The notes below the pieces were generated by a model, which worked only from the letters and a program-made list of their open reading frames with translations, made no database searches and had not been told where the DNA came from. Below, piece by piece: positions 27,001 through 40,895 of a DNA stretch of 64,000 nucleotides (position 1 is its first letter; the number at the start of each line of letters is the position of its first letter). Source of the DNA: Loripinus fragilis (Eukaryota > Mollusca > Bivalvia > Lucinida > Lucinidae); assembly GCA_964019695.1 (NCBI GenBank), contig OZ026525.1:60854253-60918252 (forward strand), given 5' to 3'. The position numbers and the translations under genes were made by a program.

Positions 27001-30000
27001 GTTTTGGAGATTCCAACCAGTATGTGCGAGAGGTAAGTGGAGACAGCAACAGGGTAACATTGAGGTTTTCCAAGGTTTGACTTATAATTTCTACAAGGCC
27101 CTTGTTAAGACCAGAAAAATGTTGACAGTTTTTTTTTCTGCATGAAAATATTTGAATGGCTTCCAATGAGTCACACAAATGTGCCAGTGTAAGAGTATAA
27201 AAATCTATAATGAGTGTGAGAGTGGGATAAAAATATCCGCCCCGAGGGGGTGGGGGGAGAGTTCCTGAATACGCTGAGAACCGACAGGACATGATCCTGG
27301 GGGGGAGGGCCCCGAAGTTCCTGAATACGCTGAGATGCAACAGGACATGATCGGGGGAAGGGCCCTGAAGTTCCTGAATACGCTTAGATGCGACAGGACA
27401 TGATGATGTCACTTTAACATAGCAATGACGTCACTTGACAATCATGCGCATGAGTTCCAATACAACCAATTTAAAGCCCTCAGGTGGCAGCCTGGGTAAG
27501 ATAAGAATTTCTGACCAAGGATAAAATATCTGATATCCTTATCCGACGTGCAAGAAATTTCAGTACTTATCGCTTCATTGAGTGGCAAAGTAGTGAAGAT
27601 AATTGTTTGCAGCTAAACATATATACATGTATTATGTTTCTTTTATTGTGGATAGAAAGTCATTCCCTTGGATACTCTGTCAACGCTAAAGATATGTTGT
27701 TTGTGTTTTAAAGAACCATATCACAGAATGTTGTGAATTTTTAAGAGCCTTCTCAGAGATTTTCTATCAAAAGATATATTTGGGAATTTAAAAGCACCTG
27801 TCTCAAGGAATGTTGAGGGTACATAAAATATGTCTCAGTGAAAAAGCTCATTTAAGTGCCCTCAACATATCATAAGGTTTTTATTAACATGCAGGTGCAG
27901 GAGCATCTTTAACATCAGTGGGCCCCCTTCCAGGTAACTGGCAAGCTGCACACAGAGCATAGTTTACTTTCGGTAAAACTGCCATTTGTATATTTGTAGC
28001 AATGTTTTATGACAGGATGCCTTTCCTTTCACCAACTCAGACACTTTCTGCAGCCCAAGAGCTCCTCCTGTACCCTACCAACTTGGGCTGTGTGCTCCAC
28101 TGTTGGCACCATGAATTAGAAGTGCTTTTTGGCCGGACCACTGCTACAGCACGGGGTAGTCAGTCTGTTGACTCCCGCTGTTGAAGCTACTGTCTCCCAG
28201 GTTGTTACAGGCTAGTTTCTGGCATAGCTGACACTTTCTAGTTTTGTGTAAATGCCTAGAAAAAACTCCTAGATGGATGGACCTCCCAGGTTAATGAGCC
28301 CAATCTACCCACATGCTACAAGTGGCATTGGCTTACAAAATTACATGGTTACCAGTAGCAAAATCAATCTTGAGAAAAAGACCAATCTGGTCCTGACCGG
28401 GATACCAATCTGAACCTGAAATCCTAATTATTCATGAGGTCGCCCCACTGACACATTTTCTTCCTGCCATTCAACTGGATGAACCTATGGCGATATATTT
28501 TTGATAAGATAAAAAAAGAGGATGATACATTATTTGCTACAGTCTTAATTCAAACTACTGCTAACTCAAAATTTTGATTTGTGGACTTTTATTTAACAAG
28601 AGTTGGCTGTATTTCCTAGAGTAATATAAGTCATTATTGCATAAAAAGCTTTGCTGCACGCTATCAACAGCCATGTTTTAACTGGCAAAAACCCATGTAT
28701 CAATCAGGCTACTCACATTCTGTTGATGTATGGCTTTTGTACATAATATAAATATTATATTCCCTGCACGGATGATAGTCGAAAATATCATCCCGAGGAA
28801 TGTGATTATCAACCGAGGCGCAGCTGAGGTTGATAATCATATTACGAGGGATGATATTTTCGACTATCAACAGCGCAGGGAATGTAATATTTATTTTATT
28901 ATACCGAACAGAACATTAGATCCCTTATTTTCTGAAGTCCTTCTCTTACTCAATAGAACTATCATGGTGAGAGGAGATCCAAAGGGAAAAAACTGACAGC
29001 GTCTTATCTATATGCTTGAATGAAATTAAATCTTTCACAAAAATGATTATTTTTTAACAATCTGGTCCGCTCGACCCGATCACTGACGTTCCGTTTAACT
29101 AATTACTTCATAAAAACTGATGACATCAAACTAAATACCAAACAGCGTCACTGTAGGCTAAACAATGCTGTTTTGATGCAAACTAGAAAATTTCGCCTAA
29201 TCTGCTCAAATTTGGTCTCAAAGTGTTCCTCTCGTCCTAAGAAAACGAGTACCCACACTTTATGTTTCTGACCATAAACAACGAAGTTATGTGGAGTTTA
29301 AAGTCGCCAAATCAGGCATCATGTCCGCCATTGCTGTTGAACGCCTCCTGGCGTTAACGAACCGTACGCGCATCAGCGTTGCGCATCATGTGACCGCCCT
29401 GATATTTTATATTATTATACCTCACATAGAATTCCTATGTAAAACCTCCATAGGCCGACAGGTGCTAATTTCGACTATCACCCTGCGATAATTTCAACTA
29501 TCACATGCGCGCCGCAGATGCGCGTACGGTTCGTTTACTCGAGGAGACACTACTGACTTACAATGGCGGATAGTACATGTACATATATGAGCAATGGCGT
29601 GATCACTTAAAACTCCCAATAACTTCGTTATTTGTGGACAGAAACATAAAGTGTGGGTACTCGTTTTCTTAGTTAGAACGAGCGGAACACTTTGAAACCA
29701 AAATTGAGCAGATCAGGCGAAATTTTCTGTTTTGCAACAAAACCGCATCATCTACAGCAACTCCATTTAGCCTACAATGTTGATTTCCGCGACGCTGCAA
29801 GCTAAGTAGCCTTAAGTGTTTGAAGTCATCATTGATTATTAGGCACGATTTGCTTATGATCACGACCAGCTTGAGGACTCAAACTGTTTACAAACACAAT
29901 CCTTTTGTGAAAGATATTATTTCAATCATTCGTACTTTTTTACACATTGCGTTGTCTTTGAAAATTCTCTCACCATGGTTAGAAAATAAAGGAATAATAA

Positions 30001-33000
30001 TCGGTATAATAAAATAAATATAACATTCTTCACGACTTGAGAGGGTGCTAGTCGAAAAAATCACCCCTCGAAATATGATTATCAACCTCGGCTGCGCCTC
30101 GGTTGATAATCACATTCCTCGGGATGATATTTTCGACTAGCACCCTCTCAAGAATGTTATATTTATATAATATCACCCGCTGCTATGGCAAACACGTGGC
30201 AGTATTCGCCGTCGCTGAAGCAACGGGTGATATTATAAAATATCAGTCGTTCGATTATGAAAGTTTTGTATGGGGAGTTCACGTGAGGTATAACAATACA
30301 TAATATGCATTCTAGCCTGTCACAAAAATAAATTGACGTCATTAACAGTAATGTGCATATAAATGAACATAATTTAGTGATTTTAGATGATATAAGTTTT
30401 TGCTCTGGAACAGTCGTTTTCAAAACCTACCAATCCTTCATGCATTTGCGCGCCATTATAGCAATAAAATAAAAAATCGAAGTTTTTTTCTAAATTTTTC
30501 AAGTGGCAAAATGACTCGGAATGCAACAATAACGATCAAACATGGTTTTTCTGATACACTAACATCTGCTAGACCCCTTGGGGTTGTTAAAACCTTCACC
30601 TTTCAGGCTCAGGTTTCAACACCACCCTTGGGGTACAGCAGATGATAAGGCATAGAAAATTATTTGATCCTATATTGAGCAGACTCTTTCAGCAGTATTT
30701 TCTATTTATACAGGCAGCTGATGAGACGGCGAAGGCTGTTATGGGTATGTTGACAGCCCATGGTGTGAAACTGGTTCTTCCATCATTGCTCAAAGGTCTA
30801 GAGGAGGACTCCTGGAGGACCAAAGCTGGTAAGATAGGGACTATTTTAACTCTTTCTATTTTAACTCTATTTGAATACTTGTAATCATTGTATACTTAGT
30901 AACCATTGCATACTTGATAATCATTGCATACTTGGTAATCATTGCATACTTGCCAATCATTGCATACTTGGTAATCATTGCATACTTGGTAAGCGTTGCA
31001 TGCTTGGTAATCATTGCATACTTGCCAATCATTGCATACTTGGTAATCATTGCATACTTGGTAATCATTGCATACTTGGTAATCATTGCATACTTGCCAA
31101 TCATTGCATACTTGGTAATCATTGCATACTTGCCAATCATTGCATACTTGGTAATCATTGCATACTTGCCAATCATTGCATACTTGGTAATCACTGCATA
31201 CTTGGTAATCATTGCATACTTGCCAATCATTGCATACTTGGTAATCATTACATACTTGCCAATCATTGCATACTTGGTAATCAATGCATACTTGGTAATC
31301 ATTGCATACTTGCCAATCATTGCATACTTGGTAATCATTGCATACTTGGTAAGCGTTGCATACTTGGTAATCATTGCATACTTGCCAATCATTGCATACT
31401 TGGTAATCATTGCATACTTGGTAAGCGTTGCATGCTTGGTAATCATTGCATACTTGCCAATCATTGCATACTTGCCAATCATTGCATACTTGGTAATCAT
31501 TGCATACTTGGTAATCGTTACATGCTTGGTAATCATTGCATACTTGGTAATCATTGCATGCTTGGTAATCATTGCATACTTGCCAATCATTGCATACTTG
31601 CCAATCATTGCATACTTGCCAATCATTGCATACTTGGTAATCATTGCATACTTGGTTGTAATCATTGCATACTTGGTAATCACTGCATACTTGGTAATCA
31701 TTGCATACTTGGTAATCATTACATACTTGGCAATCATTGCATACTTGGTAATCATTGCATACTTGGTTATCATTGCATACTTGGTAATCATTGCATACTT
31801 GGTTGTAATCATTGCATACTTGGTAATCACTGCATACTTGGTAATCATTGCATACTTGGTAATCATTACATACTTGGCAATCATTGCATACTTGGTAATC
31901 ATTGCATACTTGGTAATCATTACATACTTGGTAATCATTGCATACTTGGTAATCATTGCATACTTGGTAATCATTGCATACTTGGTAATCATTGCATACT
32001 TGGTAATCATTGCATACTTGGTAATCATTGCATACTTGGTAATCATTGCATACTTGGTATTGCATACTTGGTAATCATTGCATACTTGGTAACCATTGCA
32101 TACTTGGTAATCATTTTATACTTGGTAATCATTGCATACTTGGTAACCATTGTATACTTGGTAATCATTGCATACTTGGTAATCATTGCATACTTGGTAA
32201 TCATTGTATACTAGGTAAATATTGCATACTTGGTAATCATTGCATACTTGGTAATCATTGCGTACTTGGTAATCATTGCATACTTGGTTATCATTGTGTC
32301 AAGTAAGATAATCTGGTATTATTTAAGCCCATTTTAGCCATTTTCTATTCCCTCTAGTTTGATATAGTAAGTTTGTATGGTCCTTTCTAAATGTTAACTC
32401 TTTCAGACCCACAGATAAGAGTGCGTAACTGAAAACCATTTTCTTTTTTCTCAACCAAAACATATGTTATAGGTACTCAAAAGAACTGTCTCAATGAGAC
32501 GGTTCTTTTGAGCACCCAAAACACTTGTTTAAACTTATGGATAAGGAAATAATCACACTTTTATGCTCACAATTTTTGCTTAACTGGCACTATGCTCTTT
32601 GCAGGGTGGGTAATATTTCATGCTTTGTTGTCATCTGTGGACTTTTTTTTCAAAATTAACTTTTTCAAAAAACTCTTTCATGGACACTATCAGAATGTTA
32701 AAGAGTTTGGGTCCAGATCAGGACTGACATTCAGTCGGTCCTGATCTGGATCTAAACTGTTTGCAATGGTTGTTAGCAGATGACAAGTCATAGTATAACA
32801 TAGAATCTGTCCACCACTATGAAGATTGTTTTTACCTTAACAGATGGCTGTTAAGATAATTTTTACCTCAACAGGTAGGGGATTTTGTGGTAGAGTGCTT
32901 GACTCGAGACCAAGGGGCCGCAGGTTTGAGCCTCACTGGCATCTCTGCTTTGTGTCCTTGAGCAAGACACATTTATCCTAGCTTAGTACTGGTTCAACCC

Positions 33001-36000
33001 AGGAAGACCCGTCCCTTTATTATTGAAAGGTTGTTGGGTGGAACGTAAAGAATTAAATCAAACAAACAAAACCTCAACAAATGCTTGCAGACCCTGATGG
33101 AATGCCACATTTTGCGGTATTTCATCTGGGTCTTCACTGTTTGCCATAGTAGGTGATTAGGAATCTTCAGTATACAGTGATTTTATATAGGAGTCATTCC
33201 CAATCCAAAAATGGCCTTTATTTTCCCAGTTTCATGTATTTTAGTACTTATTTCCCAATTTTTACGAAATACCCAAATGTGAAGGAAAAGGTAGCTTCCC
33301 CAAATCCCAAATAAAATCACTGGTATACAAAAGCCCTTAAAGGTTAAAGAAGGATTTAACTTGGTACAAAAGTACTGTTTACTGATGTCATACCACAGAT
33401 ATTCCTTGATACTCCTTGTACATTACCAGGTGCTGTTGAACTTTTGGGTTCTATGGCATACTGTGCTCCAAAGCAGCTGTCAGCTTGTCTGCCAAGTATT
33501 GTACCTAAACTCACGGAGGTGCTCACAGACTCACATGTGAGAGTGCAGAAGGCTGGGGCCCAGGCTCTCAAACAGATTGGAAATGTTATCAGAAACCCAG
33601 AAATTCTAGGTAAGTCACTGGATTGATCCTTTCTACAATATTGTCCCTTTGTAACACACCTTGTTAGCTCGATTGCACGAAATGCAAAAAAGCTATGGTC
33701 GTATGCGTTCCCGTTCCATTACCATCACACTGTGTTAAAGTTTTCTACAAGTCCATATCTGACGACCACTTGTCAGAAAGTGTTCATACTTGCACCATAG
33801 TTTGCTTCATTGGCTGTCTGTGTTCACACTGGCTGTTCTGCTTTTCTGTTTTACTCTCCAACAAAACCGTTAATACAATTACATATCAAATATTAAACTT
33901 GTTTTGGTTCCTAAATTATTAATAATTTCTATATATTAGATAGTTATAATAAGATGTAGATATAAGTAATAAATTCCATTTATGGTCTGTTCATGGAATC
34001 ATGAATACTTAGGGTCTCTTGCAGAGTTAATGTGAAGCCCTTTGGCTTTCACTTACTTTGCAAGAGACCGGAAGTATTCGTGATTCCATGAACATTCCAA
34101 CCACTGAATTCATTTCTTAAATTAAATTCCTTTTTTGGTCTGTTAATGGAATCATGAACAAATTGGGTCTCTTGCAAAGTAAGTGAAGCCCAAAGGCTAA
34201 CAGTAAATATATCCATAAAGTTAACCTTGAAGCCCTTCACAAAGGACATAAACAGAAGAAAGAGCAGATGACAGTTGTCGTGAATAGCAGGAAAAGGGTT
34301 GTGTTCTACAGTATGGTAATTGCCTTTTCCATGGGTGAAAGTTTTCAGGATTATTCCTGAATTCAGGATTTTGAGGCTGACTTTCCATAGAAAGTCAGCC
34401 TCAAAATGCTGAATTAGGGAGATTATAATAGGTTTACCTATATATATAGTCTGTCTAAAGACAATTGACTATACCGGGCTGCGTAGCGCAGTCGGTAACG
34501 TGTCTGGCAACAGATGCAAGTCTGACTGCAGATCCAGGGGTCGCGAGTTCGATCCCGGCTGGTCCCATACTTTCGTGGAGATTGATCATGAAATAATTTC
34601 TACGGTCATTCTCCTCCCTTCAGCTGAATCATTCAAGAAGGGTTGTCAGTAACAAGTGAACCTATGTGCATGAAGTACTGGTTGGTTAACTGCTTGTTCA
34701 AGCTTGCCCAGGAAAAAGTGTGGTTAGGTGAACTGACCGTCTCGCCATGACCATAGCTGTTGACTTGGGAAGTAAAGCAACAAAACAAACAAACAATTGA
34801 CCATTAAAATTGAAATTGTGAATATTTAGTGGGCATACTGCAAGTTTTAAGATTGGAGTTTCAAAAGTTCAGGATTTTGGAAATTTTGAACTTTCACCCA
34901 TGCTTTTCTGTTCCAGCTATTGTACCAGTACTATTAGAAGCTCTACAAGACCCTGCCAAGAAGACATGCTTCTCTCTTCAGAGTCTACTTGAGACTAAGT
35001 TTGTGCATTTCATAGACGCCCCATCACTGGCCTTGATTATGCCTGTTGTTGAACGTGCATTCCTTGATCGTGTGACAGAAACACGAAAGATGGCAGCCCA
35101 GATTATTGGTAACATGTACTCGCTTACAGACCAGAAGGTAATTTATATAGCAGGGATTTTCCTAGGCCTGATTTTGGACCTAATACCGGCCCCTCCCCAA
35201 TTTAAAAATGAGCAAAATCTTCCAAAAATGGTGTATATCATTCCCAATTTCTAAGTTCTACATTTTGGTGGGGTTTATATGAAAATCTGAGGAAAAATAG
35301 GAAAGTTACAGATCCATGAAAATTTGCATAAGAATGTGAAGAAAACATGTATTCATTCACATTTTTATACAAATTTTCATGGGTTTTATGTAGTGCAATT
35401 AAAGCAGCAACTATATCGCAGCTAAGCTTTATACCGCTAATTTTAATCTATAAAATGGCGGTCAAGTTCTTTTAGAAAGAATAAATTTTTCCCAATTGAT
35501 GGTCCAAATGCTTTTTTCCCAAATTCAACAGGCCCCTGGTCCCGTCTTCAGAATGGAAGGAAAATCGCTGTATAGTAGAATGGTCATTTTCCAGTTGAAA
35601 TAGCCCAAAACTTAATGCAAGAAAAGTGTAAATATTTTCTTTTTTTGTTTGACTCAACTTTAATATATGGGCCAGCACACAAGATTTAGGACTTATTCAT
35701 GGGTGAAAGTTTTCAGGATTAATCCTGAATTCATGAACTTGAGGCTGACTTTCCATAGAAAGTCAGCCTCAAAATGCTGAATTAGGGAGATTATGATTTA
35801 ACACATTTAACCATTTAAACATGAAATTATTAATTTTTATAGGCATCCTGCAAGTTTAAAAATTTGAATCTCTAAAGTTTAGGATTTTGGAAATTTTGAA
35901 CTTTCACACATACTTATTGCATATACACCCATGCTGACATACCCAGTGGGGCTGGAGGTCTAATTTTTGGTCGGAGTCTTCATCTGCAGCCATACTTTGT

Positions 36001-39000
36001 GTATGCAAGCATAGCAGGTATTAATGATATCTAGGCAGTGGTAAGTTATTGCAATAGTATTTTCTAGATGTTCATAACAAAATAAGTAAGGAGGCAAAGA
36101 TCAGAAATCAATACAATCAAGTACCACACCTGACCCAGATCACCACATGGGAAAGTGACAAAAACACAGTAAAACATCACACGCAAGAAAGCCAAGAGGT
36201 TTGCCCATTCCCAGCAGGTGACCACAAGGCTGGAATGAACAGGCAAGAAAGCATGACAAACACGAAACATAAACAAGCCTTTATTCAGTTAAAATGGTGA
36301 TATTTTTTTTCTCCATGAGCAGATTTATAGTGGTGCACACCAGTAGTGTCTCAATGAGAATTGATGCTTATTACATAGGGAAGCAACGAATGCTCCTAAA
36401 ATGATTTTTTGGGTTTGGTTTTATTCTTTACGTCCCAGTCAACAGCTATGGTCATGCCGGGACAGTCAGTTCACCTAACCACACTTTTTTCCTGGGCAAG
36501 CTTGACTAAACGGTTAACCAGTACTTCATGCACATACTTTCACTTGTAACTGACAACAACCCTTCTTGAATCAGCGGAAGGGAGGAGAATAGCTGTAGAA
36601 ATTATTTCACGATCAATCTCCACCAAAGTATGGGACCAGGCCGGGATCGAACTCACGACCCCTAGATCTGCAGTCAGACAGGTTACTGACTGGGCTCATA
36701 CAGTGAGACCTATAGATAAGTGTGTGTGATTAAGAAGTGATTTTGCAATGGAACCATATATTGTGGGTACTCAAAAAAGCGCCTCAAAGAGACGGTTCTT
36801 TTGAGCACCCAAAACAAATGTTTAAATTGATGAATAAAAAAATATTCACAATTTTACATTAAAACTGGTTTATGTGGACTTGTATCTGATGGCATAGTGA
36901 TTATAAGTTGTAGCCAGGCCGGGAGATTAAAAATAATTCATGCTCAACTCAGCTGAGCACGAGTTGCCAACAATTGGCATTTTAACATTTATTAGCATGA
37001 TAAATACAAGGCCAAAAAAAAAATAGGTGTGGTTCAGGTTACCCGACCGTCCCTAATATTTTACCCCCTACCCTAAACTTTTTTTCTCCAAATTTTGGAG
37101 TTGAAAAAAAAATAACAGAAAAAAATGTATCAAAATGCTCATCTGAATGAAAAAATAAATTTCTAAGCATTCATTCTTTAGTGTTGGAAATAGAGGGACT
37201 CTTTTATAGCAGCTTTGACTTATTAAATACATTTCAAAACAGATCTATACACTCCAAGAAAAAAAAAGTTTTCTAAAAAAAAAAAAAAAAATTGCCTACC
37301 TACCTACCCTAATTTTTTATGCCCCCAAAGGAACTTTGGGAGGCATATAGTAATCGCACCATCCGTCCGTACGTACGTCCCGCTTCGTGTCCGGTGCATA
37401 TCTCCTATATTCTTTGAGGTAGGAATTCCAAATTTGGTGTGTGGATGCATCTTGGGGTGACGGAGTGTCGCGTACCACTTTCTGGTCACTGTGACCTTGA
37501 CCTCTGACCTAGTTTTTAGAATAATCGTGTGCGGAGCATATCTCTTATATTATTTGAGGTAGGAATCTCAAAGTTGGTGTGTGGATGCATCTTGGGATGA
37601 CGAAGTGTTGTGTACCATAATTTGGTCACTGTGACCTTGAACTTGACCTATGACCTAGTTTTAAGAATAATTATGTCCGGAGCATATCTCCTATATTATT
37701 TGAGGTAGGAATCTCAAATTTGGTATGTGAATGCATCTTGGGATTGGGAAGTGTCGCGTACCTTAATTGGGTCACTGTGACCTTGAACTTGACCTCTGAC
37801 CTAATTTCTAGAAACTGCATTGAGTCTGATGCATATCTCCCATATTCTTTTAGAAAGGAATTCCAAATTTGGTGTCTAAATGCATCTTGAGATGAGGGAG
37901 TGTCACACATTCCATTCAGGGTAACTGTGACCTTGACCTCTGACCTAGTTATAAGAATTTTTGTGTTCAGAGCATATCTCTTATATTCTTTGAGGTAGGA
38001 ATCCCAAATTTGGTTTGTATATGCATCTTGGGATGGTGGAGTCTCACCTATTATTTTCAGGCCACTGTGACCTTGACCGCTGACCTAGTTTTAAATAATG
38101 ATTGTGTCAGGAGCATATCTCTTATATTATTTGAGAAGGGAATCCCAAATTTGGTGTGTGAATGCATCTTGGGATGGTTGAGTGTCTTGTACCATTTACG
38201 GGTCACTGTGACCTTGACCTCTGACCTAGTTTTGATAATAATTGTGTCAGGAGCATATCTCTTTTATTATTTGAGATAGGAATCCCAAATTTGGTGTGTG
38301 AATGCATCTTGGGATGGTGGAGTGTCTTGTGCCATTTACAGGTTACTGTGACCTTGACCTCTGTCCTAGTTTTTAGAAAAATCATGTCCAGAGCATCTCT
38401 TATATTATTAAAGGTAGGAATCCCAAATTTGGTGGGTGAATCAACTTGGGATGGTGGAGTGTCACATACCATTTTTGGGTCACTTTGACCTTGACCTCTG
38501 ACCTAGTTTGTAGAATAATTGTGTCCAGAACATATCTCTTATATTATTTGAGATGGGAATCCCAAATTTGCTGTATGGATACATCTTTAGATGCTGATGT
38601 GTTGCATACCATTTTTAGGTCACTGTGATCTTGACCTATGACCTAGTTTCTAGAATAATCGTGCCTGGAGCATATCTCCTATATTATTTGATGTAGGAAT
38701 AAAAAATTTGGTGTGTTGATTCCTCTTGGGATGGCGGAGTGGTGCATACCATTTTGGGTCACTTTGACCTTGACATTGACTTCTGGCCTCATTTCTAGGT
38801 TTGTCGTTTCTGGAGCATATCTCCTATATTACAGCTAACTTTCCTCAAATGTGTCTTATGCTTGACCAATTCCTTTGGGGGCATTTGTCACGTGACTGTG
38901 ACATTTCTTGTTTCAAGATGTAACCTGAACCACACATACTTTTTTATTTGGCCCAACATCTCAGAGACTTACAGCAAGAAACTCCTTCAGTGGTCTGCAT

Positions 39001-40835
39001 TTTAGCTTTTATGATCTGTTTACATTTCGTGCTCAGTTGAGTTGAGCATGTAAAAAGTTTTATAACCTCGGGGCAGGTGTGTTCTTGACCATCTAAGATT
39101 ATTCTGATTTTAGGATCTTGATCCTTACATAGAGAAGGTGACCCCTGGTCTGAAACAATCATTACTGGATCCTGTGCCCGAGGTTAGGACAGTGTCAGCT
39201 CGGGCTCTAGGAGCCATGGTGAAGGGAATGGGCAGTGCCAAGTTTGATGAACTCATGAACTGGCTCATGGAGACCCTGAAGTCGGAGGGAAGTTCTGTGG
39301 ATAGATCTGGGGCCGCTCAAGGTAAGAATATTGAAGGGAATGGGTAGTGCCAAGTTAGATGAACTCATGAACTGGCTGATGGAGACCCTGAAGTCGGAGG
39401 GAAGTTCTGTCGATAGATCTGGGGCTGCTCAAGGTAAGAATATTGAAGGGAATGGGTAGTGCCAAGTTTGATGAACTCATGAACTGGCTCATGGAGACCC
39501 TGAAGTCGGAGGGAAGTTCTGTCGATAGATCTGGGGCTGCGCAAGGTAAGAATATTTTATAGTGTGTACTCTACCACTGAGCTACTGTGCTCCTCTATTA
39601 TAGAGGTCGGAGGGAAGTTCTGTGGCTGCTCAAGGTAAGAATGTTTAATAGTGTGCACTCTACCACTGAGCCAATGTGCTCCTCTGTTATAGAGGTCGGA
39701 GGGAAGTTCTGTGTTAGATCTTGGGCTGCTCAAGGTAAGAATGTTTTATAGTGTGCACTCTACCACTGAGCCAATGTGCTCCTCTATTATAGAGTGGCGC
39801 TGTGGTAGATTGCTTCTCGAGATTGAGGGGTCGTTGGTTTTAGCCTCATTAGAGTCACTGTGTTGAGTCCTTGAGCAGGACACTTTATCCTCTGCTAACA
39901 TGGGTGAAAGTATTCAGGATTAATCCTGAATCAGAGTTGGGGTAATTAAAATTGTAATTGTAATTAATTGTAATTTAATTACATTTTCTAAAGTAGTTGC
40001 ATGTAATTGTAATTAAGACATATCTTTAATTACAGTAATTGAATGTAATTAATTACATGGTCAAAAATGGCTGTAATTAACAATTACTTTCAATTACTTT
40101 TTAATTACTTTCAGATCAGTTATGAACTTCATTTATTTAAGAATATAATAGATATTTAAAATGCTGCTAAATGGTTCTTGGTCTTTGTAAATGTATATAT
40201 TATTTGCTGTACTCAATATATGAAAAGTTGAATGCAACATGGAACAAATGAGAATTGGAACTAGTCATGCTAGTATAGACATAGGATAGCATATAACAAT
40301 TTTTCCACAGACACAGACTGTATGCACCCTTTTTTAAGCAAATTGTATATTCTTTGTTCATCTGCATTCATATAAAAGATAAGGCTTTGTGACAACCAAC
40401 CTTTAATAGTTAAGTTACCAAAACAATACAAAAACAAAGAAGGTGTGAAAATCTCAACAATAGTATTTACTCAGACAATAGTATTGGTATGTGAATTGAC
40501 TCCTTGAAGGCAATTTGTTAAATTTTTACACCTGGGATCAACACTATGCTAAGGTGCATGACACAATCTATCCACTACATTATTTTAAATCCTTAAACTG
40601 CTTTTTTGCTATCTTCAATATAATAATAATAATACATAGATCCAGATAAAGAAATTTAATGAGCATAAAATTATGATTATTTGCTTACCCATCAATTTAA
40701 TCAAGTGTTTGGGTGCTCAAAAGAACCGTTTCATTGAGACAGTTCTTTTGAGTACCCACAACAAATGAACATAATGTTTTGGATGAGAAAATGAAAAAAA
40801 TAGTTTTTCAAGAAGCACTCTTATCTGGAGGCCTG

Positions 40836-40895
<60 letters not shown>

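Noticed and set aside
28002..28184. 60-codon plus-strand frame resembling a small exon
   Set aside because: No GCN1 similarity, and the phases of exons 11 and 12 already match ([10 protein letters not shown] follows QYVRE directly).
30856..32306. Open frames of 386-447 codons on both strands
   Set aside because: They are translations of the 18-bp minisatellite, stop-free only because the unit is a multiple of three; no unique sequence, splice or family support.
39322..39546. Exon 15 copies as mutually exclusive alternative exons
   Set aside because: The copies have donors but no acceptors, and the 112-base period is out of frame; they can only act as alternative donors.
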